This document shows positions 23,601 through 35,377 of a stretch of 64,000 nucleotides of DNA, one piece after another. Origin of the DNA: Klebsiella oxytoca NBRC 105695 (lineage in GTDB: Bacteria; Pseudomonadota; Gammaproteobacteria; Enterobacterales; Enterobacteriaceae); assembly GCF_001598695.1 (NCBI RefSeq), contig NZ_BCZK01000011.1, forward strand, positions 62,001-126,000, read 5' to 3'. The position numbers and the translations under genes were made by a program. Every line of letters begins with the position of its first letter. Within the stretch, counting starts at the first letter, position 1. Below the pieces are notes generated by a model. The model worked only from the letters and a program-made list of their open reading frames with translations. It was not told where the DNA came from and searched no databases.

Positions 23601-24752
23601 ATGTTTGAACCTATGGAACTGACCAACGACGCGGTGATTAAAGTCATCGGCGTCGGTGGCGGCGGCGGTAACGCCGTTGAGCACATGGTGCGCGAGCGCA
23701 TTGAGGGTGTTGAATTTTTCGCGGTGAACACCGACGCGCAGGCACTGCGCAAAACGGCTGTTGGCCAGACTATCCAGATCGGCAGCGGTATTACCAAGGG
23801 GCTGGGCGCAGGCGCAAACCCGGAAGTGGGTCGTAACGCAGCGGATGAAGACCGTGAAGCGCTGCGTGCTGCTCTTGATGGCGCCGACATGGTGTTTATC
23901 GCAGCAGGTATGGGCGGCGGGACCGGAACCGGTGCTGCGCCCGTGGTTGCTGAAGTCGCCAAAGATTTAGGCATCCTGACCGTTGCCGTCGTGACTAAGC
24001 CGTTCAATTTTGAAGGCAAGAAGCGTATGGCATTCGCCGAGCAGGGTATCACCGAGCTGTCCAAGCACGTGGATTCTCTGATCACCATCCCGAACGATAA
24101 GCTGCTGAAAGTTCTGGGGCGCGGTATTTCGCTGCTTGACGCCTTCGGTGCGGCTAACGACGTGCTGAAAGGCGCGGTGCAGGGTATCGCTGAACTGATT
24201 ACGCGCCCAGGCCTGATGAACGTCGACTTTGCGGACGTACGTACCGTGATGTCTGAAATGGGCTATGCGATGATGGGCTCCGGCGTAGCGAGCGGTGAAG
24301 ACCGTGCGGAAGAAGCGGCTGAAATGGCTATCTCTTCCCCGCTGCTGGAAGATATCGATCTGTCCGGCGCCCGCGGCGTCCTGGTTAACATCACCGCTGG
24401 CTTCGATCTGCGTCTCGATGAGTTCGAAACCGTGGGTAACACGATCCGTGCATTTGCTTCGGATAACGCGACCGTGGTTATCGGTACCTCTCTGGACCCG
24501 GATATGAACGACGAACTGCGCGTAACCGTGGTTGCCACCGGTATCGGTATGGACAAACGTCCGGAAATTACCCTGGTCACCAACAAGCAGGTTCAGCAGC
24601 CGGTGATGGATCGTTACCAGCAGCACGGCATGTCCCCACTGAATCAAGAGCAGAAACCGGTTTCGAAAGTGGTAAACGACAATACGCCGCAAACCGCAAA
24701 AGAGCCGGATTATCTGGATATTCCAGCCTTCCTGCGTAAGCAAGCCGATTAA
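23601..24752 (+). CDS. ftsZ: Cell division GTPase FtsZ
   Basis: 383 residues, same length as E. coli. Tubulin-like GTPase that assembles the Z ring. The tubulin signature GGGTGTG is at 105-111; the T7 loop contains [11 protein letters not shown]; and the conserved C-terminal peptide [14 protein letters not shown] binds FtsA and ZipA. AGAGAG precedes the ATG. Last division gene of the cluster; lpxC follows after 100 bases with its own likely promoter. Confidence 0.98.
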   Translation: MFEPMELTNDAVIKVIGVGGGGGNAVEHMVRERIEGVEFFAVNTDAQALRKTAVGQTIQIGSGITKGLGAGANPEVGRNAADEDREALRAALDGADMVFIAAGMGGGTGTGAAPVVAEVAKDLGILTVAVVTKPFNFEGKKRMAFAEQGITELSKHVDSLITIPNDKLLKVLGRGISLLDAFGAANDVLKGAVQGIAELITRPGLMNVDFADVRTVMSEMGYAMMGSGVASGEDRAEEAAEMAISSPLLEDIDLSGARGVLVNITAGFDLRLDEFETVGNTIRAFASDNATVVIGTSLDPDMNDELRVTVVATGIGMDKRPEITLVTNKQVQQPVMDRYQQHGMSPLNQEQKPVSKVVNDNTPQTAKEPDYLDIPAFLRKQAD

Positions 24753-24783
24753 GAATTGGCTGGAAGTTGGGCATCTGCGCTCT

Positions 24784-24814
24784 TTGTGCTAAACTGGCCT
24801 GCCGAATGTATAGT
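24784..24814 (+). promoter_or_regulatory. possible lpxC promoter
   Basis: TTGTGC (24784-24789) and TATAGT (24809-24814) are separated by 19 bases upstream of lpxC. The -10 lies within an imperfect inverted repeat (CCGAA ... TTCGG, 24802-24823). Spacing is longer than ideal, so the assignment is tentative. Confidence 0.4.
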
Positions 24815-24831
24815 ACACTTCGGTTGGATAG

Positions 24832-25770
<939 letters not shown>

Positions 25771-25790
25771 GCCAGATCCTGTAGTAAATT

Positions 25791-25842
25791 CGACTGGTAA
25801 CCTGGTACTCTCTCCGGCCAGGGAACCAGTCGTTTTCTTTTT
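25791..25842 (+). terminator. terminator-like hairpin after lpxC
   Basis: A perfect 8-bp outer stem CGACTGGT / ACCAGTCG enclosing a 26-base loop that can pair further, followed by TTTTCTTTTT. It separates the dcw/lpxC unit from secM-secA. Confidence 0.7.
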
Positions 25843-26016
25843 GCGTTTCCGCTGCACCCAGCTTCCAGTTTTACCCGTCTTTACTGCGCGTTCGTTCCTT
25901 TTTTAGACGTTTTTACCCCGCCCGAGCCCTCATTCCTGCTGCCGTGATGGCGTATTAATGTTAGTATTTGGACGCAAAATATTTATCAGGGTTGTTACCA
26001 ACAAAAGGTAAGTTAA

Positions 26017-26526
26017 GTGAGTGGATTGCTGACGCGCTGGCGACAGTTTGGCAGAAGGTATTTCTGGCCGCATCTCCTGTTGGGGATGGTCGCGGCTAGC
26101 CTTGGCCTGCCTGCGCTTAGCAACGGCCATGAGCATGAGACCGCGTCGCCGGCAAAAACAACTTCCAGCAACCACAACCCTGCTAAAGTCAATTTTTCTC
26201 AGCTCGCGCTACTGGAGTCTTCCAGTCGTCGGCCAAATTTTACCGTTGATTACTGGCATCAGCATGCCATTCGTACGGTCATCCGCCATCTCTCTTTTGC
26301 GATGGCGCCGCAGGCGCTGCCGGTAGCTGAGGAGTCTTCACCGCTGCAGGCGCAGCATCTCGCGCTCCTCGATACGCTTAGCGCGCTGTTGACGCAGGAG
26401 AGTAAACCTCCGGTCATCGTTCACCTGGTGGCATACAATCCCACCTTCTCCCAATGTGCGTTTCGCGTCTGTACCTGGATAAGCCAGGTTACGGGCATAC
26501 GCGCCGGGCCTCAACGTCTCAGCTGA
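26017..26526 (+). CDS. secM: Secretion monitor SecM (translation arrest peptide)
   Basis: 169 residues with a GTG start (26017), as in E. coli. The unusually long signal sequence ([29 protein letters not shown]) would be an export substrate; its core is the [15 protein letters not shown] hydrophobic run. The arrest motif F-x4-WI-x4-GIRAGP is complete: F149, W154, I155, G160, I161, R162, A163, G164, P165. Stalling in the ribosome tunnel opens the RNA hairpin that hides the secA start, so secA is translated when export is slow. Residues about 128-150 are diverged from E. coli and include two cysteines, while the arrest residues are kept. Confidence 0.96.
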   Translation: MSGLLTRWRQFGRRYFWPHLLLGMVAASLGLPALSNGHEHETASPAKTTSSNHNPAKVNFSQLALLESSSRRPNFTVDYWHQHAIRTVIRHLSFAMAPQALPVAEESSPLQAQHLALLDTLSALLTQESKPPVIVHLVAYNPTFSQCAFRVCTWISQVTGIRAGPQRLS

Positions 26527-26587
26527 AACAAATACGGACCATTCCATTTTTTGTGACTCCGCACTGCGGGGCGTTTGAGATTTTATT

Positions 26588-29293
26588 ATGCTAATCAAAT
26601 TATTAACTAAAGTATTCGGTAGCCGTAACGACCGTACGCTGCGTCGTATGCGCAAAGCCGTCAACGTTATCAACGCCATGGAACCGGCCATGGAAAAACT
26701 TTCCGATGACGAACTGAAAGCGAAAACCGCTGAGTTCCGCGCGCGTCTGGAAAAAGGTGAAAGCCTTGAGAGCCTGATCCCGGAAGCCTTTGCCGTTGTA
26801 CGTGAGGCCAGTAAGCGCGTCTTCGGCATGCGTCACTTTGACGTTCAGCTGCTGGGCGGCATGGTCCTCAACGAGCGCTGCATTGCGGAAATGCGCACTG
26901 GTGAAGGTAAAACCCTGACCGCCACCTTACCAGCATATCTTAATGCGCTGACCGGCAAAGGTGTTCACGTGGTCACCGTCAACGACTATCTGGCGCAGCG
27001 TGATGCGGAGAACAACCGTCCGCTGTTTGAGTTCCTCGGTATGAGCGTTGGGATTAACATGTCTGGCCTGCCTGCGCCAGCCAAGCGCGAAGCCTACGCC
27101 GCCGATATTACTTACGGCACCAACAACGAATATGGCTTTGACTATCTGCGCGACAACATGGCGTTCAGCCCTGAAGAACGCGTACAGCGCAAACTGCACT
27201 ATGCGCTGGTGGATGAAGTCGACTCCATCCTCATCGATGAAGCACGTACCCCGCTTATCATTTCTGGCCCGGCTGAAGACAGTTCGGAAATGTATAAGAA
27301 AGTGAACAAAATCATCCCGCATCTGATCCGCCAGGAAAAAGAAGACTCCGAGACCTTTACCGGCGAAGGGCATTTCTCCGTTGATGAGAAAGCGCGCCAG
27401 GTTAACCTGACCGAACGCGGTCTGGTGCTGATTGAAGAGCTGCTGGTCAATGAAGGCATTATGGATGAAGGCGAGTCGCTGTACTCTCCGACCAATATCA
27501 TGCTGATGCACCACGTGACCGCCGCGCTGCGCGCGCACGTGCTGTTTACCCGTGATGTTGACTATATCGTTAAAGATGGCGAAGTTATCATCGTCGACGA
27601 GCATACCGGCCGTACGATGCAGGGACGTCGCTGGTCTGATGGCCTGCACCAGGCGGTGGAAGCGAAAGAAGGCGTTGAGATTCAAAACGAGAACCAGACG
27701 CTGGCTTCAATTACCTTCCAGAACTATTTCCGCCTGTACGAGAAGCTGGCAGGAATGACCGGTACCGCCGATACCGAAGCGTTTGAATTTAGCTCGATCT
27801 ACAAGCTGGATACCGTTGTGGTTCCGACCAACCGCCCGATGATTCGTAAAGACATGGCGGACCTGGTTTATATGACCGAAGCGGAAAAAATTCAGGCCAT
27901 TATCGAAGATATTAAAGAGCGTACCGCTGCGGGTCAGCCGGTGCTGGTGGGTACCATTTCAATCGAAAAATCAGAAGTGGTCTCCAAAGAATTGACGAAA
28001 GCGGGCATCAAGCACAACGTGCTGAATGCGAAATTCCACGCCAGCGAAGCGGACATCGTTGCTCAGGCGGGCTACCCATCAGCAGTGACCATTGCGACCA
28101 ACATGGCGGGCCGTGGTACTGATATCATGCTCGGCGGTAGCTGGCAGGCGGAAGTCGCCCAGCTGGAAGACCCGACGCCGGAACAGATTGCTCAGATCAA
28201 AGCCGACTGGCAGGTTCGCCACGATGCGGTGTTGGCCGCCGGCGGTCTGCATATCATCGGGACCGAGCGCCATGAATCTCGCCGTATCGATAACCAGCTG
28301 CGCGGCCGTTCAGGTCGTCAGGGGGATGCGGGTTCTTCCCGTTTCTATCTGTCGATGGAAGATGCCCTGATGCGCATCTTCGCGTCTGACCGCGTGTCCG
28401 GCATGATGCGTAAACTGGGTATGAAGCCGGGTGAGGCTATCGAGCATCCTTGGGTGACCAAGGCGATTGCCAATGCCCAGCGCAAAGTCGAGAGCCGCAA
28501 CTTCGATATCCGTAAGCAGCTGCTGGAATATGATGACGTGGCCAACGACCAGCGTCGCGCTATTTACACCCAGCGTAATGAACTGCTCGACGTGACCGAC
28601 GTGAGCGAAACGATCAACAGCATTCGTGAAGACGTATTTAAAGCCACTATCGATGCCCATATTCCTCCGCAGTCGCTGGAAGAAATGTGGGATGTGGAAG
28701 GACTGCAAGAACGTCTGAAAAATGACTTCGACCTCGATCTGCCGCTCAAAGAGTGGCTGGATAAAGAACCGGAGCTGCATGAAGAAACGCTACGCGAGCG
28801 CATTCTGCAGAGCGCCATTGAAACCTATCAGCGTAAGGAAGAAGTGGTTGGCGCTGAGATGATGCGTCACTTCGAAAAAGGCGTCATGCTGCAAACGCTG
28901 GACTCACTGTGGAAAGAGCACCTGGCGGCGATGGACTACCTGCGTCAGGGTATCCATCTGCGCGGCTATGCGCAGAAAGATCCGAAGCAGGAATATAAGC
29001 GTGAATCCTTCTCTATGTTTGCTGCAATGCTGGAATCACTAAAATACGAAGTGATCAGCACGCTGAGCAAAGTTCAGGTGCGGATGCCGGAAGAGGTGGA
29101 AGCGATGGAGCAGCAGCGTCGTGAAGACGCTGAGCGTCTGGCGCAGATGCAACAGCTGAGCCATCAGGACGATGAGAGCGCAGCTGCGGCCGCGCTGGCT
29201 GAACAAACCGGCGAGCGTAAAGTGGGCCGTAACGATCCTTGTCCGTGCGGCTCTGGAAAAAAATATAAGCAGTGCCACGGTCGTCTGAGCTAA
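26588..29293 (+). CDS. secA: Preprotein translocase ATPase SecA
   Basis: 901 residues. Motor that pushes preproteins through SecYEG. Walker A MRTGEGKT is at 102-109; the DEAD-type [15 protein letters not shown] follows; the second nucleotide-binding fold has [12 protein letters not shown] and [11 protein letters not shown]. The C-terminal zinc/SecB-binding tail is [14 protein letters not shown]. It lies 61 bases after secM, and the spacer GCACTGCGGGGC...TTTGAGATTTTATT is consistent with a hairpin covering the start region. Confidence 0.98.
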   Translation: MLIKLLTKVFGSRNDRTLRRMRKAVNVINAMEPAMEKLSDDELKAKTAEFRARLEKGESLESLIPEAFAVVREASKRVFGMRHFDVQLLGGMVLNERCIAEMRTGEGKTLTATLPAYLNALTGKGVHVVTVNDYLAQRDAENNRPLFEFLGMSVGINMSGLPAPAKREAYAADITYGTNNEYGFDYLRDNMAFSPEERVQRKLHYALVDEVDSILIDEARTPLIISGPAEDSSEMYKKVNKIIPHLIRQEKEDSETFTGEGHFSVDEKARQVNLTERGLVLIEELLVNEGIMDEGESLYSPTNIMLMHHVTAALRAHVLFTRDVDYIVKDGEVIIVDEHTGRTMQGRRWSDGLHQAVEAKEGVEIQNENQTLASITFQNYFRLYEKLAGMTGTADTEAFEFSSIYKLDTVVVPTNRPMIRKDMADLVYMTEAEKIQAIIEDIKERTAAGQPVLVGTISIEKSEVVSKELTKAGIKHNVLNAKFHASEADIVAQAGYPSAVTIATNMAGRGTDIMLGGSWQAEVAQLEDPTPEQIAQIKADWQVRHDAVLAAGGLHIIGTERHESRRIDNQLRGRSGRQGDAGSSRFYLSMEDALMRIFASDRVSGMMRKLGMKPGEAIEHPWVTKAIANAQRKVESRNFDIRKQLLEYDDVANDQRRAIYTQRNELLDVTDVSETINSIREDVFKATIDAHIPPQSLEEMWDVEGLQERLKNDFDLDLPLKEWLDKEPELHEETLRERILQSAIETYQRKEEVVGAEMMRHFEKGVMLQTLDSLWKEHLAAMDYLRQGIHLRGYAQKDPKQEYKRESFSMFAAMLESLKYEVISTLSKVQVRMPEEVEAMEQQRREDAERLAQMQQLSHQDDESAAAAALAEQTGERKVGRNDPCPCGSGKKYKQCHGRLS

Positions 29294-29315
29294 GCTCAAC
29301 AACGTTGAATACAAG

Positions 29316-29338
29316 GGCGCAGATATCTGCGCCTTTTT
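29316..29338 (+). terminator. secM-secA terminator
   Basis: GGCGCAGAT / ATCTGCGCC forms a self-complementary stem followed by a run of T, 23 bases after the secA stop. The T run ends just before the mutT ribosome-binding site GGAAGAAG, so mutT either relies on read-through or has its own promoter. Confidence 0.8.
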
Positions 29339-29353
29339 TATGGAAGAAGCACA

Positions 29354-29746
29354 ATGAAAACACTACAGATTTCCGTCGGTATTATCCGCAATGCGCGAGG
29401 CGAAATTTTCATCACCCAGCGAGCTGCCGACGCGCATATGGCGAATAAGCTTGAATTTCCTGGTGGGAAAATTGAAGAGGGCGAGTCGTCAGAGCAGGCC
29501 TTAGTGCGTGAACTACAGGAAGAAGTGGGTATTACAGTGAGAGCTTCCAGCCTGTTCGATAAGCTGGAGTATCAGTTTCCCGACCGTCATATAACGCTGT
29601 GGTTCTGGCTGGTGGAAAGCTGGGATGGCGAGCCGTGGGGGAAAGAGGGGCAGCCAGGGCGCTGGATAGCGCAAAGCGCGCTCGTCGCCGAAGATTTTCC
29701 TCCGGCAAATGAACCCGTGATAGCAAAACTAGCGGCCGGGAGTTAA
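29354..29746 (+). CDS. mutT: 8-oxo-dGTP diphosphatase MutT
   Basis: 130-residue Nudix hydrolase that removes 8-oxo-dGTP from the nucleotide pool and prevents A:T to C:G transversions. The Nudix box G38-x5-E44-x7-REL-x-EE-x-GI (38-60) is intact. N120-like FPPANEPV near the C-terminus matches the substrate-binding region. One residue longer than E. coli MutT. Convergent with yacG. Confidence 0.96.
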   Translation: MKTLQISVGIIRNARGEIFITQRAADAHMANKLEFPGGKIEEGESSEQALVRELQEEVGITVRASSLFDKLEYQFPDRHITLWFWLVESWDGEPWGKEGQPGRWIAQSALVAEDFPPANEPVIAKLAAGS

Positions 29747-29799
29747 GCCGGACCGGGCGAGACCGCGATCCGGCAAGGTATCTTTGGGCTAGCCCGGTT

Positions 29800-29994
29800 T
29801 TACTCTTTATCCTCACTCCAGCCATCGCTATCTGACAGATCGCTGCTGCTCGGGATGCGTTTCTCTTCCGCCGCCCATTCGCCTAAATCAATGAGCTGAC
29901 AGCGTTTGGAGCAGAACGGACGATGTGGACTCTGTTCATTCCAGATCACAATTTTGCCGCAGGTTGGGCAATTAACGGTTATCTCTTCTGACAT
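29800..29994 (-). CDS. yacG: DNA gyrase inhibitor YacG (zinc protein)
   Basis: 64 residues. Four cysteines C9, C12, C28 and C32 form the zinc site typical of YacG, followed by [18 protein letters not shown]. In E. coli YacG binds GyrB and blocks gyrase from binding DNA. The C-terminal tail is acidic. It lies nine bases after zapD on the - strand, so yacG is the last gene of coaE-zapD-yacG. Confidence 0.94.
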   Translation of the reverse strand: MSEEITVNCPTCGKIVIWNEQSPHRPFCSKRCQLIDLGEWAAEEKRIPSSSDLSDSDGWSEDKE

Positions 29995-30003
29995 TTTCGC
30001 TCC

Positions 30004-30747
30004 TTAACAGCAGGCCAGTTCAAAATCAAAACGTTCCGGCACAATACCGTGCTCGCTGTCCAGCGGCATAAAGCGGATGGCAAAACGGCTCTTATGACCT
30101 GAAATTTGCGGGTAGAGCTGGCTGGCAAGATCCAGGCGCAGACGCAGCAGGTCGGCGTCCTCGCCGTTGTCCTGATAAAAACCGTTCAGGCTGGTCTGCT
30201 TACGGAAAGGTGCCGAGTTGCGGATGAGATCGAGAACAAGCAGCAAGGATTGCGTTAAAGGTTCAAGGCTTGTCAGCCACTTACCGACCTGCTCATCGCG
30301 GTATGCCTGCGGCATATGCAGCCAGATATGCAGCGTCGGGAGGTCAAAGCTACAGCAGCCACCTGGGATGCTTAAGCGCTGGCGCACCAGGGCGATCAGA
30401 CGGTCTTCTCGCAGATACTGGCCGATCCGCGGGGCGGACATTAATGTGCTGCCGGATTGTTTTAGCTGCTGGCGTAATTCATTGATGCGATCCTGATCGA
30501 CCCCAGGTACTTCTGCCCAGGATTGCAGTTTCCTCTGTTGGCGATCCAGCTCTTTCATCAGATCGGTACGGACTTCACCGCGTTCTAAAACATCTAAAAG
30601 ATCGCCGATATTGCGGAAGAAATGCAGCGCATCCGCATGAGTGGTAATCGCCGGATGAACGGATAACTGCTGAAGTAAAAATTCAATGCGTAGCCAGGTG
30701 CGCATCTTTTCATTAAGCGGATGTTCAAAAAGAACAGGGGTATGCAT
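30004..30747 (-). CDS. zapD: Z-ring associated protein ZapD
   Basis: 247 residues, same length as E. coli ZapD (YacF). It bundles FtsZ filaments by binding the FtsZ C-terminus and helps hold the Z ring together. The N-terminus [18 protein letters not shown] and C-terminal beta-rich part with FELACC match the family. Its ATG shares one base with the coaE stop (TAATG). Confidence 0.95.
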   Translation of the reverse strand: MHTPVLFEHPLNEKMRTWLRIEFLLQQLSVHPAITTHADALHFFRNIGDLLDVLERGEVRTDLMKELDRQQRKLQSWAEVPGVDQDRINELRQQLKQSGSTLMSAPRIGQYLREDRLIALVRQRLSIPGGCCSFDLPTLHIWLHMPQAYRDEQVGKWLTSLEPLTQSLLLVLDLIRNSAPFRKQTSLNGFYQDNGEDADLLRLRLDLASQLYPQISGHKSRFAIRFMPLDSEHGIVPERFDFELACC

Positions 30748-31367
30748 TACGGTTTTTCCTGTGAGGCGGCCTGCGATGCCAGACGTTGATACTTTGCATG
30801 CAGGCGGGCGACAGCTGATGCTATGACATCAGGTGAACCCATATTTTCAATAACATCATCCGCTACGGCAAGGCGCTGCTCGCGCGTCGCCTGAGCGGCA
30901 AGAATATGTTCCGCATGTTGCCGACTGACCCGATCGCGAAGCATCGTACGCTCAATTTGCGTCTCTTTTGGCACATCGACAACCAGTACGCGGTCGGCTT
31001 TGGCGGACAAACCATTTTCGACCAGTAGAGGTACAACCCAGAGAATATAAGGCGAGGTGGCAAGCTGTATCTGCCGACGCGTTTCCTGCTGAATTTGCGG
31101 GTGCAGCAGCGCGTTTAGCCAGCGCTTATCCTCGTCATGAGCAAAAATATGCTCGCGCAGAGCACGACGGTTCAGGGTACCATCTTCGTTGAGCATCTGC
31201 GCACCAAAGCGTTGAGCAATAGCGCTTAGCCCCGGTGTACCGGGCTCCACCACCTGGCGCGCGATAATGTCAGCATCAATAACGTTAACGCCGAGCTGTG
31301 CGAACGCATCGGCTACGGTACTTTTACCGCTGCCAATGCCGCCTGTTAACGCCACCGTGTACGTCAT
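30747..31367 (-). CDS. coaE: Dephospho-CoA kinase
   Basis: 206 residues. It phosphorylates the ribose 3'-hydroxyl of dephospho-CoA, the last step of coenzyme A synthesis. The P-loop GGIGSGKS is at 9-16, [13 protein letters not shown] follows near 32, and the lid region has [16 protein letters not shown]. First gene of a three-gene - strand operon with zapD and yacG, divergent from guaC. Confidence 0.96.
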   Translation of the reverse strand: MTYTVALTGGIGSGKSTVADAFAQLGVNVIDADIIARQVVEPGTPGLSAIAQRFGAQMLNEDGTLNRRALREHIFAHDEDKRWLNALLHPQIQQETRRQIQLATSPYILWVVPLLVENGLSAKADRVLVVDVPKETQIERTMLRDRVSRQHAEHILAAQATREQRLAVADDVIENMGSPDVIASAVARLHAKYQRLASQAASQEKP

Positions 31368-31713
31368 ACACCTCGATCCTGAAACTGACTACATGCATAT
31401 TTTCAACTAACAGCGCCGTTATTTACGACATGACAGCGACGCCGCAGCTGTTTTATCGACGTAATATCAAACCGATAATCTGCTGTCACTACGCATTCTG
31501 ATTCTTTTTACACATGTAAATCAAGTGGTTAAAAATGATACGCTGGCGATTAAATATCGCGGGTTCGCTTTTGTCTATTCACCAGGTAAATTTATACGAT
31601 TGTAGCGTAAAAAAAGTGAAAATCGCAGTCTTGCGCGGCCATGATTCGTGCGTATGATAACGTCACTGGAGTTGTGCTCTCACAATAATGCAATTAACCC
31701 CAGGAATTCGCAC
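31368..31713. other. divergent coaE-guaC intergenic region
   Basis: 345 bases without a supported gene. It is AT-rich in 31490-31625. A candidate guaC promoter, TTGCGC (31633) and TATGAT (31655) with 16-base spacing, is weak evidence. No other structure was seen. Confidence 0.45.
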
Positions 31714-32757
31714 ATGCGTATTGAAGAAGATCTGAAGCTTGGTTTTAAAGACGTTCTTATCCGCCCGAAACGCTCTACCCTCAAAAGCCGTTCTGATGTA
31801 CAGCTGGAACGTGAATTCACTTTCAAACATTCTGGCCAGACCTGGTCTGGTGTGCCGATCATTGCCGCCAACATGGATACGGTGGGCACGTTTGCTATGG
31901 CCAAAGCGCTGGCTTCTTTTGGCGTTCTGACCGCAGTTCATAAGCATTACAGCGTTGAACAGTGGCAGGCGTTTGTTCAGGGCGTTTCTGCGGATGTCCT
32001 GCAGCATGTCATGGTCTCAACCGGCACTTCCGATGCGGATTTCGAAAAAACGAAGCAGATACTGCTGCAGAACCCGCAGCTTAGCTTTGTGTGCATTGAT
32101 GTGGCGAATGGTTACTCCGAGCACTTCGTGCAGTTTGTGGCCAAAGCTCGCGAAGCCTGGCCGCAGAAAACTATTATTGCGGGTAACGTTGTGACCGGTG
32201 AAATGTGTGAAGAGCTGGTTCTTTCTGGCGCCGATATTGTGAAGGTTGGCATTGGTCCGGGGTCCGTATGTACGACTCGCGTAAAAACTGGCGTCGGATA
32301 TCCGCAGCTTTCCGCCGTAATTGAATGCGCCGACGCGGCGCACGGCCTGGGCGGGCAGATTATCAGCGACGGCGGTTGTACTATGCCGGGCGATGTGGCT
32401 AAAGCATTCGGCGGCGGCGCGGATTTCGTGATGCTTGGCGGTATGCTGGCCGGTCACGAAGAAAGCGGCGGTACCGTAGTTGAAGAGAACGGCGAAAAAT
32501 TTATGCTGTTCTACGGTATGAGCTCCGAGTCGGCGATGACCCGTCACGTTGGCGGCGTAGCGCAGTATCGTGCGGCTGAAGGCAAAACCGTTAAGCTGCC
32601 TCTGCGCGGCCCGGTTGAAAATACCGCGCGCGATATCCTTGGCGGCCTGCGTTCCGCATGCACCTACGTTGGTGCTTCACGCCTGAAAGAATTGACTAAA
32701 CGCACGACTTTTATTCGCGTACAGGAACAAGAGAACCGCGTGTTCAACAGCCTGTAA
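31714..32757 (+). CDS. guaC: GMP reductase
   Basis: 347 residues, as in E. coli GuaC. An IMPDH-family TIM barrel that converts GMP to IMP with NADPH, recycling guanine nucleotides. The catalytic loop [11 protein letters not shown] carries the active cysteine (about residue 186); [14 protein letters not shown] and [10 protein letters not shown] bind the nucleotide. ATG at 31714 preceded by AGGA; a longer frame from 31648 is rejected on length. Convergent with hofC. Confidence 0.96.
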   Translation: MRIEEDLKLGFKDVLIRPKRSTLKSRSDVQLEREFTFKHSGQTWSGVPIIAANMDTVGTFAMAKALASFGVLTAVHKHYSVEQWQAFVQGVSADVLQHVMVSTGTSDADFEKTKQILLQNPQLSFVCIDVANGYSEHFVQFVAKAREAWPQKTIIAGNVVTGEMCEELVLSGADIVKVGIGPGSVCTTRVKTGVGYPQLSAVIECADAAHGLGGQIISDGGCTMPGDVAKAFGGGADFVMLGGMLAGHEESGGTVVEENGEKFMLFYGMSSESAMTRHVGGVAQYRAAEGKTVKLPLRGPVENTARDILGGLRSACTYVGASRLKELTKRTTFIRVQEQENRVFNSL

Positions 32758-32786
32758 CGCAACTCGCTGGCGCGTCTGCGCCAGCG

Positions 32787-33992
32787 CTATCCCCCCATCC
32801 CGCTAATGGCGTCGCCCAGATGAAAAATGGGTAAATACATCGCGACTACCAGTACGCCGACAATCGTTCCGGTAACGACCAGCATCATCGGTTCCAGTAA
32901 GGTGGCCAGGTTATCCGCCTGCTGTTGCGTCTGCTCACTGTGATGGCGAGCCAGATTTTCCAGCATGGTATCCAGCGAACCCGAAGCTTCACCGGTACGT
33001 ATCAGTTGCAAACAGAGCGGCGTGAATCCTCCGCTGTCAGTGAGCGCCTGCCAGATGGGCGCGCCGTGAGTGATTTGCCGGGAAACCTGCTGCAGCCTTT
33101 GTCGCCATAGCGGACAGCTCAGGGTTTCTTCCACGCTTTGCAGGCCCTGCAGAAAGCTGATACCGGCGCTTTGCGTCAATGCGAGTACGGTAAATATCTG
33201 GCTAAGCCGCTGACCGCACAGCAGTTTGCCAAACACCGGCAGCTTATGGAGAAGTTTCTGACGATACAGCAGCCAGTTGGGCCTCTGGCAAATCAGCCGG
33301 TTGAGTATCGCAGGTAAAACGAGCAGCGCAGCGAGCAATGGCCAATAGTGAGTTAACCCTTCGCCAATGCCCATGACCGCGCGGGTCAGCAGCGGTAGCG
33401 GGGTATTGAAGGTTTGATAAATGGCAGCAAACTCTGGCAAAACAAAGCACAGCATTCCCATCACCACCAGTAGCGCCAGGGACAAAATAATCAGCGGATA
33501 GCGCAGGGCCTTTTTGACTTTTTCGCTAAGCAGTCGCTGTTCTCGCTGCTGATGAGCTAACTGCGCGCAGCATAGCTCCAGTTTACCGGTAAGTTCTCCG
33601 GTGCGGATCATTGCCAGATAAAGCGGAGGAAAAGCTTCGGGCCATTTTTCAAGGGAGCCTGAAAGCGAAATGCCTTGCGCCAGATCCTCAGCCAGGGTTT
33701 GCAGCAATGCCTGCCACTGCGCGTTAGGCTGCTGCTGCGCCAGCAGTCCAAGCCCCTCAGCAAGGGGAAGACCGGCCTGGAGAAGGGCGGCCAGTTGGCG
33801 AATAACCTCACCGCTGTAGCGTGGATGCCAGAGGGACTTTTGCACACTACAGCGGCGCAGCGTAAGCGGGATGATTCGTTCTCGCTCCAGGCTTTGCAAT
33901 GCCTCAGGGCGATTATCCTGCCAGAGCGTTCCCTGGCAGGGCATCCCCTGACCATCGATACCGTGCCAGCGCCAGAGTCGTTTAGTCGCCAT
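32787..33992 (-). CDS. hofC: Type IV pilus inner-membrane platform protein HofC (PilC/GspF family)
   Basis: 401 residues with two T2SSF domains, each followed by membrane spans: ALLQAGLPLAEGLGLLAQ in the first, LALTQSAGISFLQGLQ in the second, and a final hydrophobic segment LEPMMLVVTGTIVGVLVVAMYLPIF. The protein is the platform on which the HofB ATPase acts to assemble PpdD pilin. It overlaps hofB by 11 bases. Convergent with guaC across only 29 bases. Confidence 0.94.
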   Translation of the reverse strand: MATKRLWRWHGIDGQGMPCQGTLWQDNRPEALQSLERERIIPLTLRRCSVQKSLWHPRYSGEVIRQLAALLQAGLPLAEGLGLLAQQQPNAQWQALLQTLAEDLAQGISLSGSLEKWPEAFPPLYLAMIRTGELTGKLELCCAQLAHQQREQRLLSEKVKKALRYPLIILSLALLVVMGMLCFVLPEFAAIYQTFNTPLPLLTRAVMGIGEGLTHYWPLLAALLVLPAILNRLICQRPNWLLYRQKLLHKLPVFGKLLCGQRLSQIFTVLALTQSAGISFLQGLQSVEETLSCPLWRQRLQQVSRQITHGAPIWQALTDSGGFTPLCLQLIRTGEASGSLDTMLENLARHHSEQTQQQADNLATLLEPMMLVVTGTIVGVLVVAMYLPIFHLGDAISGMGG

Positions 33993-35367
33993 GCGGGATC
34001 CCTAAAACGCGTACCACTTCTTCCAGACTTGTCATCCCACGCTCTACAGCCAGACAGCCGCTTTCAAACAGCGTCATCATGCCGGATTCCCGCGCCAGCG
34101 TTTCGATTTCCTCAGCGCTAAGGCCCTGGGTAATCCCCTGCCGCAGTGCGGTATTAACCGGCAGCAGTTCGAAGAGTGCCAGGCGACCGTAGTAGCCGTG
34201 ATAGCAGTGCTGGCAGCCCGGAGCCTGCCACTGAGGAAGCGATCGCGGCCACAGGCTATGCGGGACGTTGGTCGAACTGCCGGTTTCACGGCGGCAGTGC
34301 GGGCACAGTTTCCGTACCAGGCGTTGAGCGACAACCAGCGAGAGCGCGGATGAGACCATCCAGCGCGCAACGCCCATCTGCTGCAGGCGAACCAGCGTTT
34401 CACACGTTGAATTGGTGTGCAACGTTGAGAGTACCAGATGCCCGGTTTGCGCTGCTTTTATCGCAATTTCCGCGGTTTCAGCATCGCGTATCTCTCCCAC
34501 CATAACGATATCGGGATCCTGACGTAGCAGGGCGCGCAGCACGCTGTGAAAGGTGAGTCCCGCGCGTGGGTTAATCTGCGTTTGATTCATTCCCACGATG
34601 GGGATCTCCAGCGGATCTTCCACGCTACAGATGTTGACCTCATCACGATTTCGCGCCTGCAGCGCGCTATAAAGAGTGACGGTTTTTCCGCTTCCCGTCG
34701 GACCGGTGACCAGTATCAGTCCCTGAGGTTGGTTAAGCGCCGAACGAAAGGCGGCAAGCTGTTGTGAAGAGAGCCCCAGCGCTTCGAGGTCCAGCGTCTG
34801 CTCGACCTGGTGTAACAGGCGAAGAACGATTTTTTCTCCTCCACGGCAGGGAAGCGTAGCGATCCGAAACGAGATCGGACGATCTGAGAGCGTAAGGGTG
34901 AACTGGCCGTCCTGCGGCGTTCGATGTTCGGCAATATCCAGATTGCCGAGCACCTTAAGCCGGGCGGTAATAGGTGCGGCAAGTTCCGGGGCCAGCGGCG
35001 TCAGAGAATGTAGTACGCCATCTACCCGCAGGCGAATTCTCAGTTGCTGTTCGCCTGGTTCGATATGAATATCCGATGCGCGCTGGCGCAGAGCTTGTTC
35101 CAGAAGATTATTGACCTGTTCAACGATGCTGGCTGACGCTTCGACAGGCGGGGCAAGCGTTGCTATTCCCGGTGCCTGCAGCCGCTTGTCCATCCGATCC
35201 TGGCTCCAGCATTCGATATCAATCCTTTTCTGAGTCGCAAAACGTAGCGCCTCCAGCAGCTCCGGGGCAGGGGAATCAACCACGGCGATAGCGATAGTGT
35301 GTTCATTGCTGTCAAGCAGCAAGGCGTGATAGCGCTGGCAGAGAGGTATTAATTGTTCAGTTTTCAT
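33982..35367 (-). CDS. hofB: Type IV pilus assembly ATPase HofB (PilB/GspE family)
   Basis: 461 residues with a short N-terminal domain and the GspE/PilB ATPase core. Walker A GPTGSGKT is at 222-229; the Asp box and Walker B follow (LLRQDPDIVMVGEIRDAETA), with the His box TGHLVLSTLHTNS. A zinc tetracysteine motif is present (CPHC ... CQHC). It powers extension of PpdD fibres. The ATG at 35367 matches E. coli; a start 20 codons upstream would overlap ppdD. Overlaps hofC. Confidence 0.94.
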   Translation of the reverse strand: MKTEQLIPLCQRYHALLLDSNEHTIAIAVVDSPAPELLEALRFATQKRIDIECWSQDRMDKRLQAPGIATLAPPVEASASIVEQVNNLLEQALRQRASDIHIEPGEQQLRIRLRVDGVLHSLTPLAPELAAPITARLKVLGNLDIAEHRTPQDGQFTLTLSDRPISFRIATLPCRGGEKIVLRLLHQVEQTLDLEALGLSSQQLAAFRSALNQPQGLILVTGPTGSGKTVTLYSALQARNRDEVNICSVEDPLEIPIVGMNQTQINPRAGLTFHSVLRALLRQDPDIVMVGEIRDAETAEIAIKAAQTGHLVLSTLHTNSTCETLVRLQQMGVARWMVSSALSLVVAQRLVRKLCPHCRRETGSSTNVPHSLWPRSLPQWQAPGCQHCYHGYYGRLALFELLPVNTALRQGITQGLSAEEIETLARESGMMTLFESGCLAVERGMTSLEEVVRVLGIPHGD

Positions 35368-35377
35368 TGCTGCGGCC

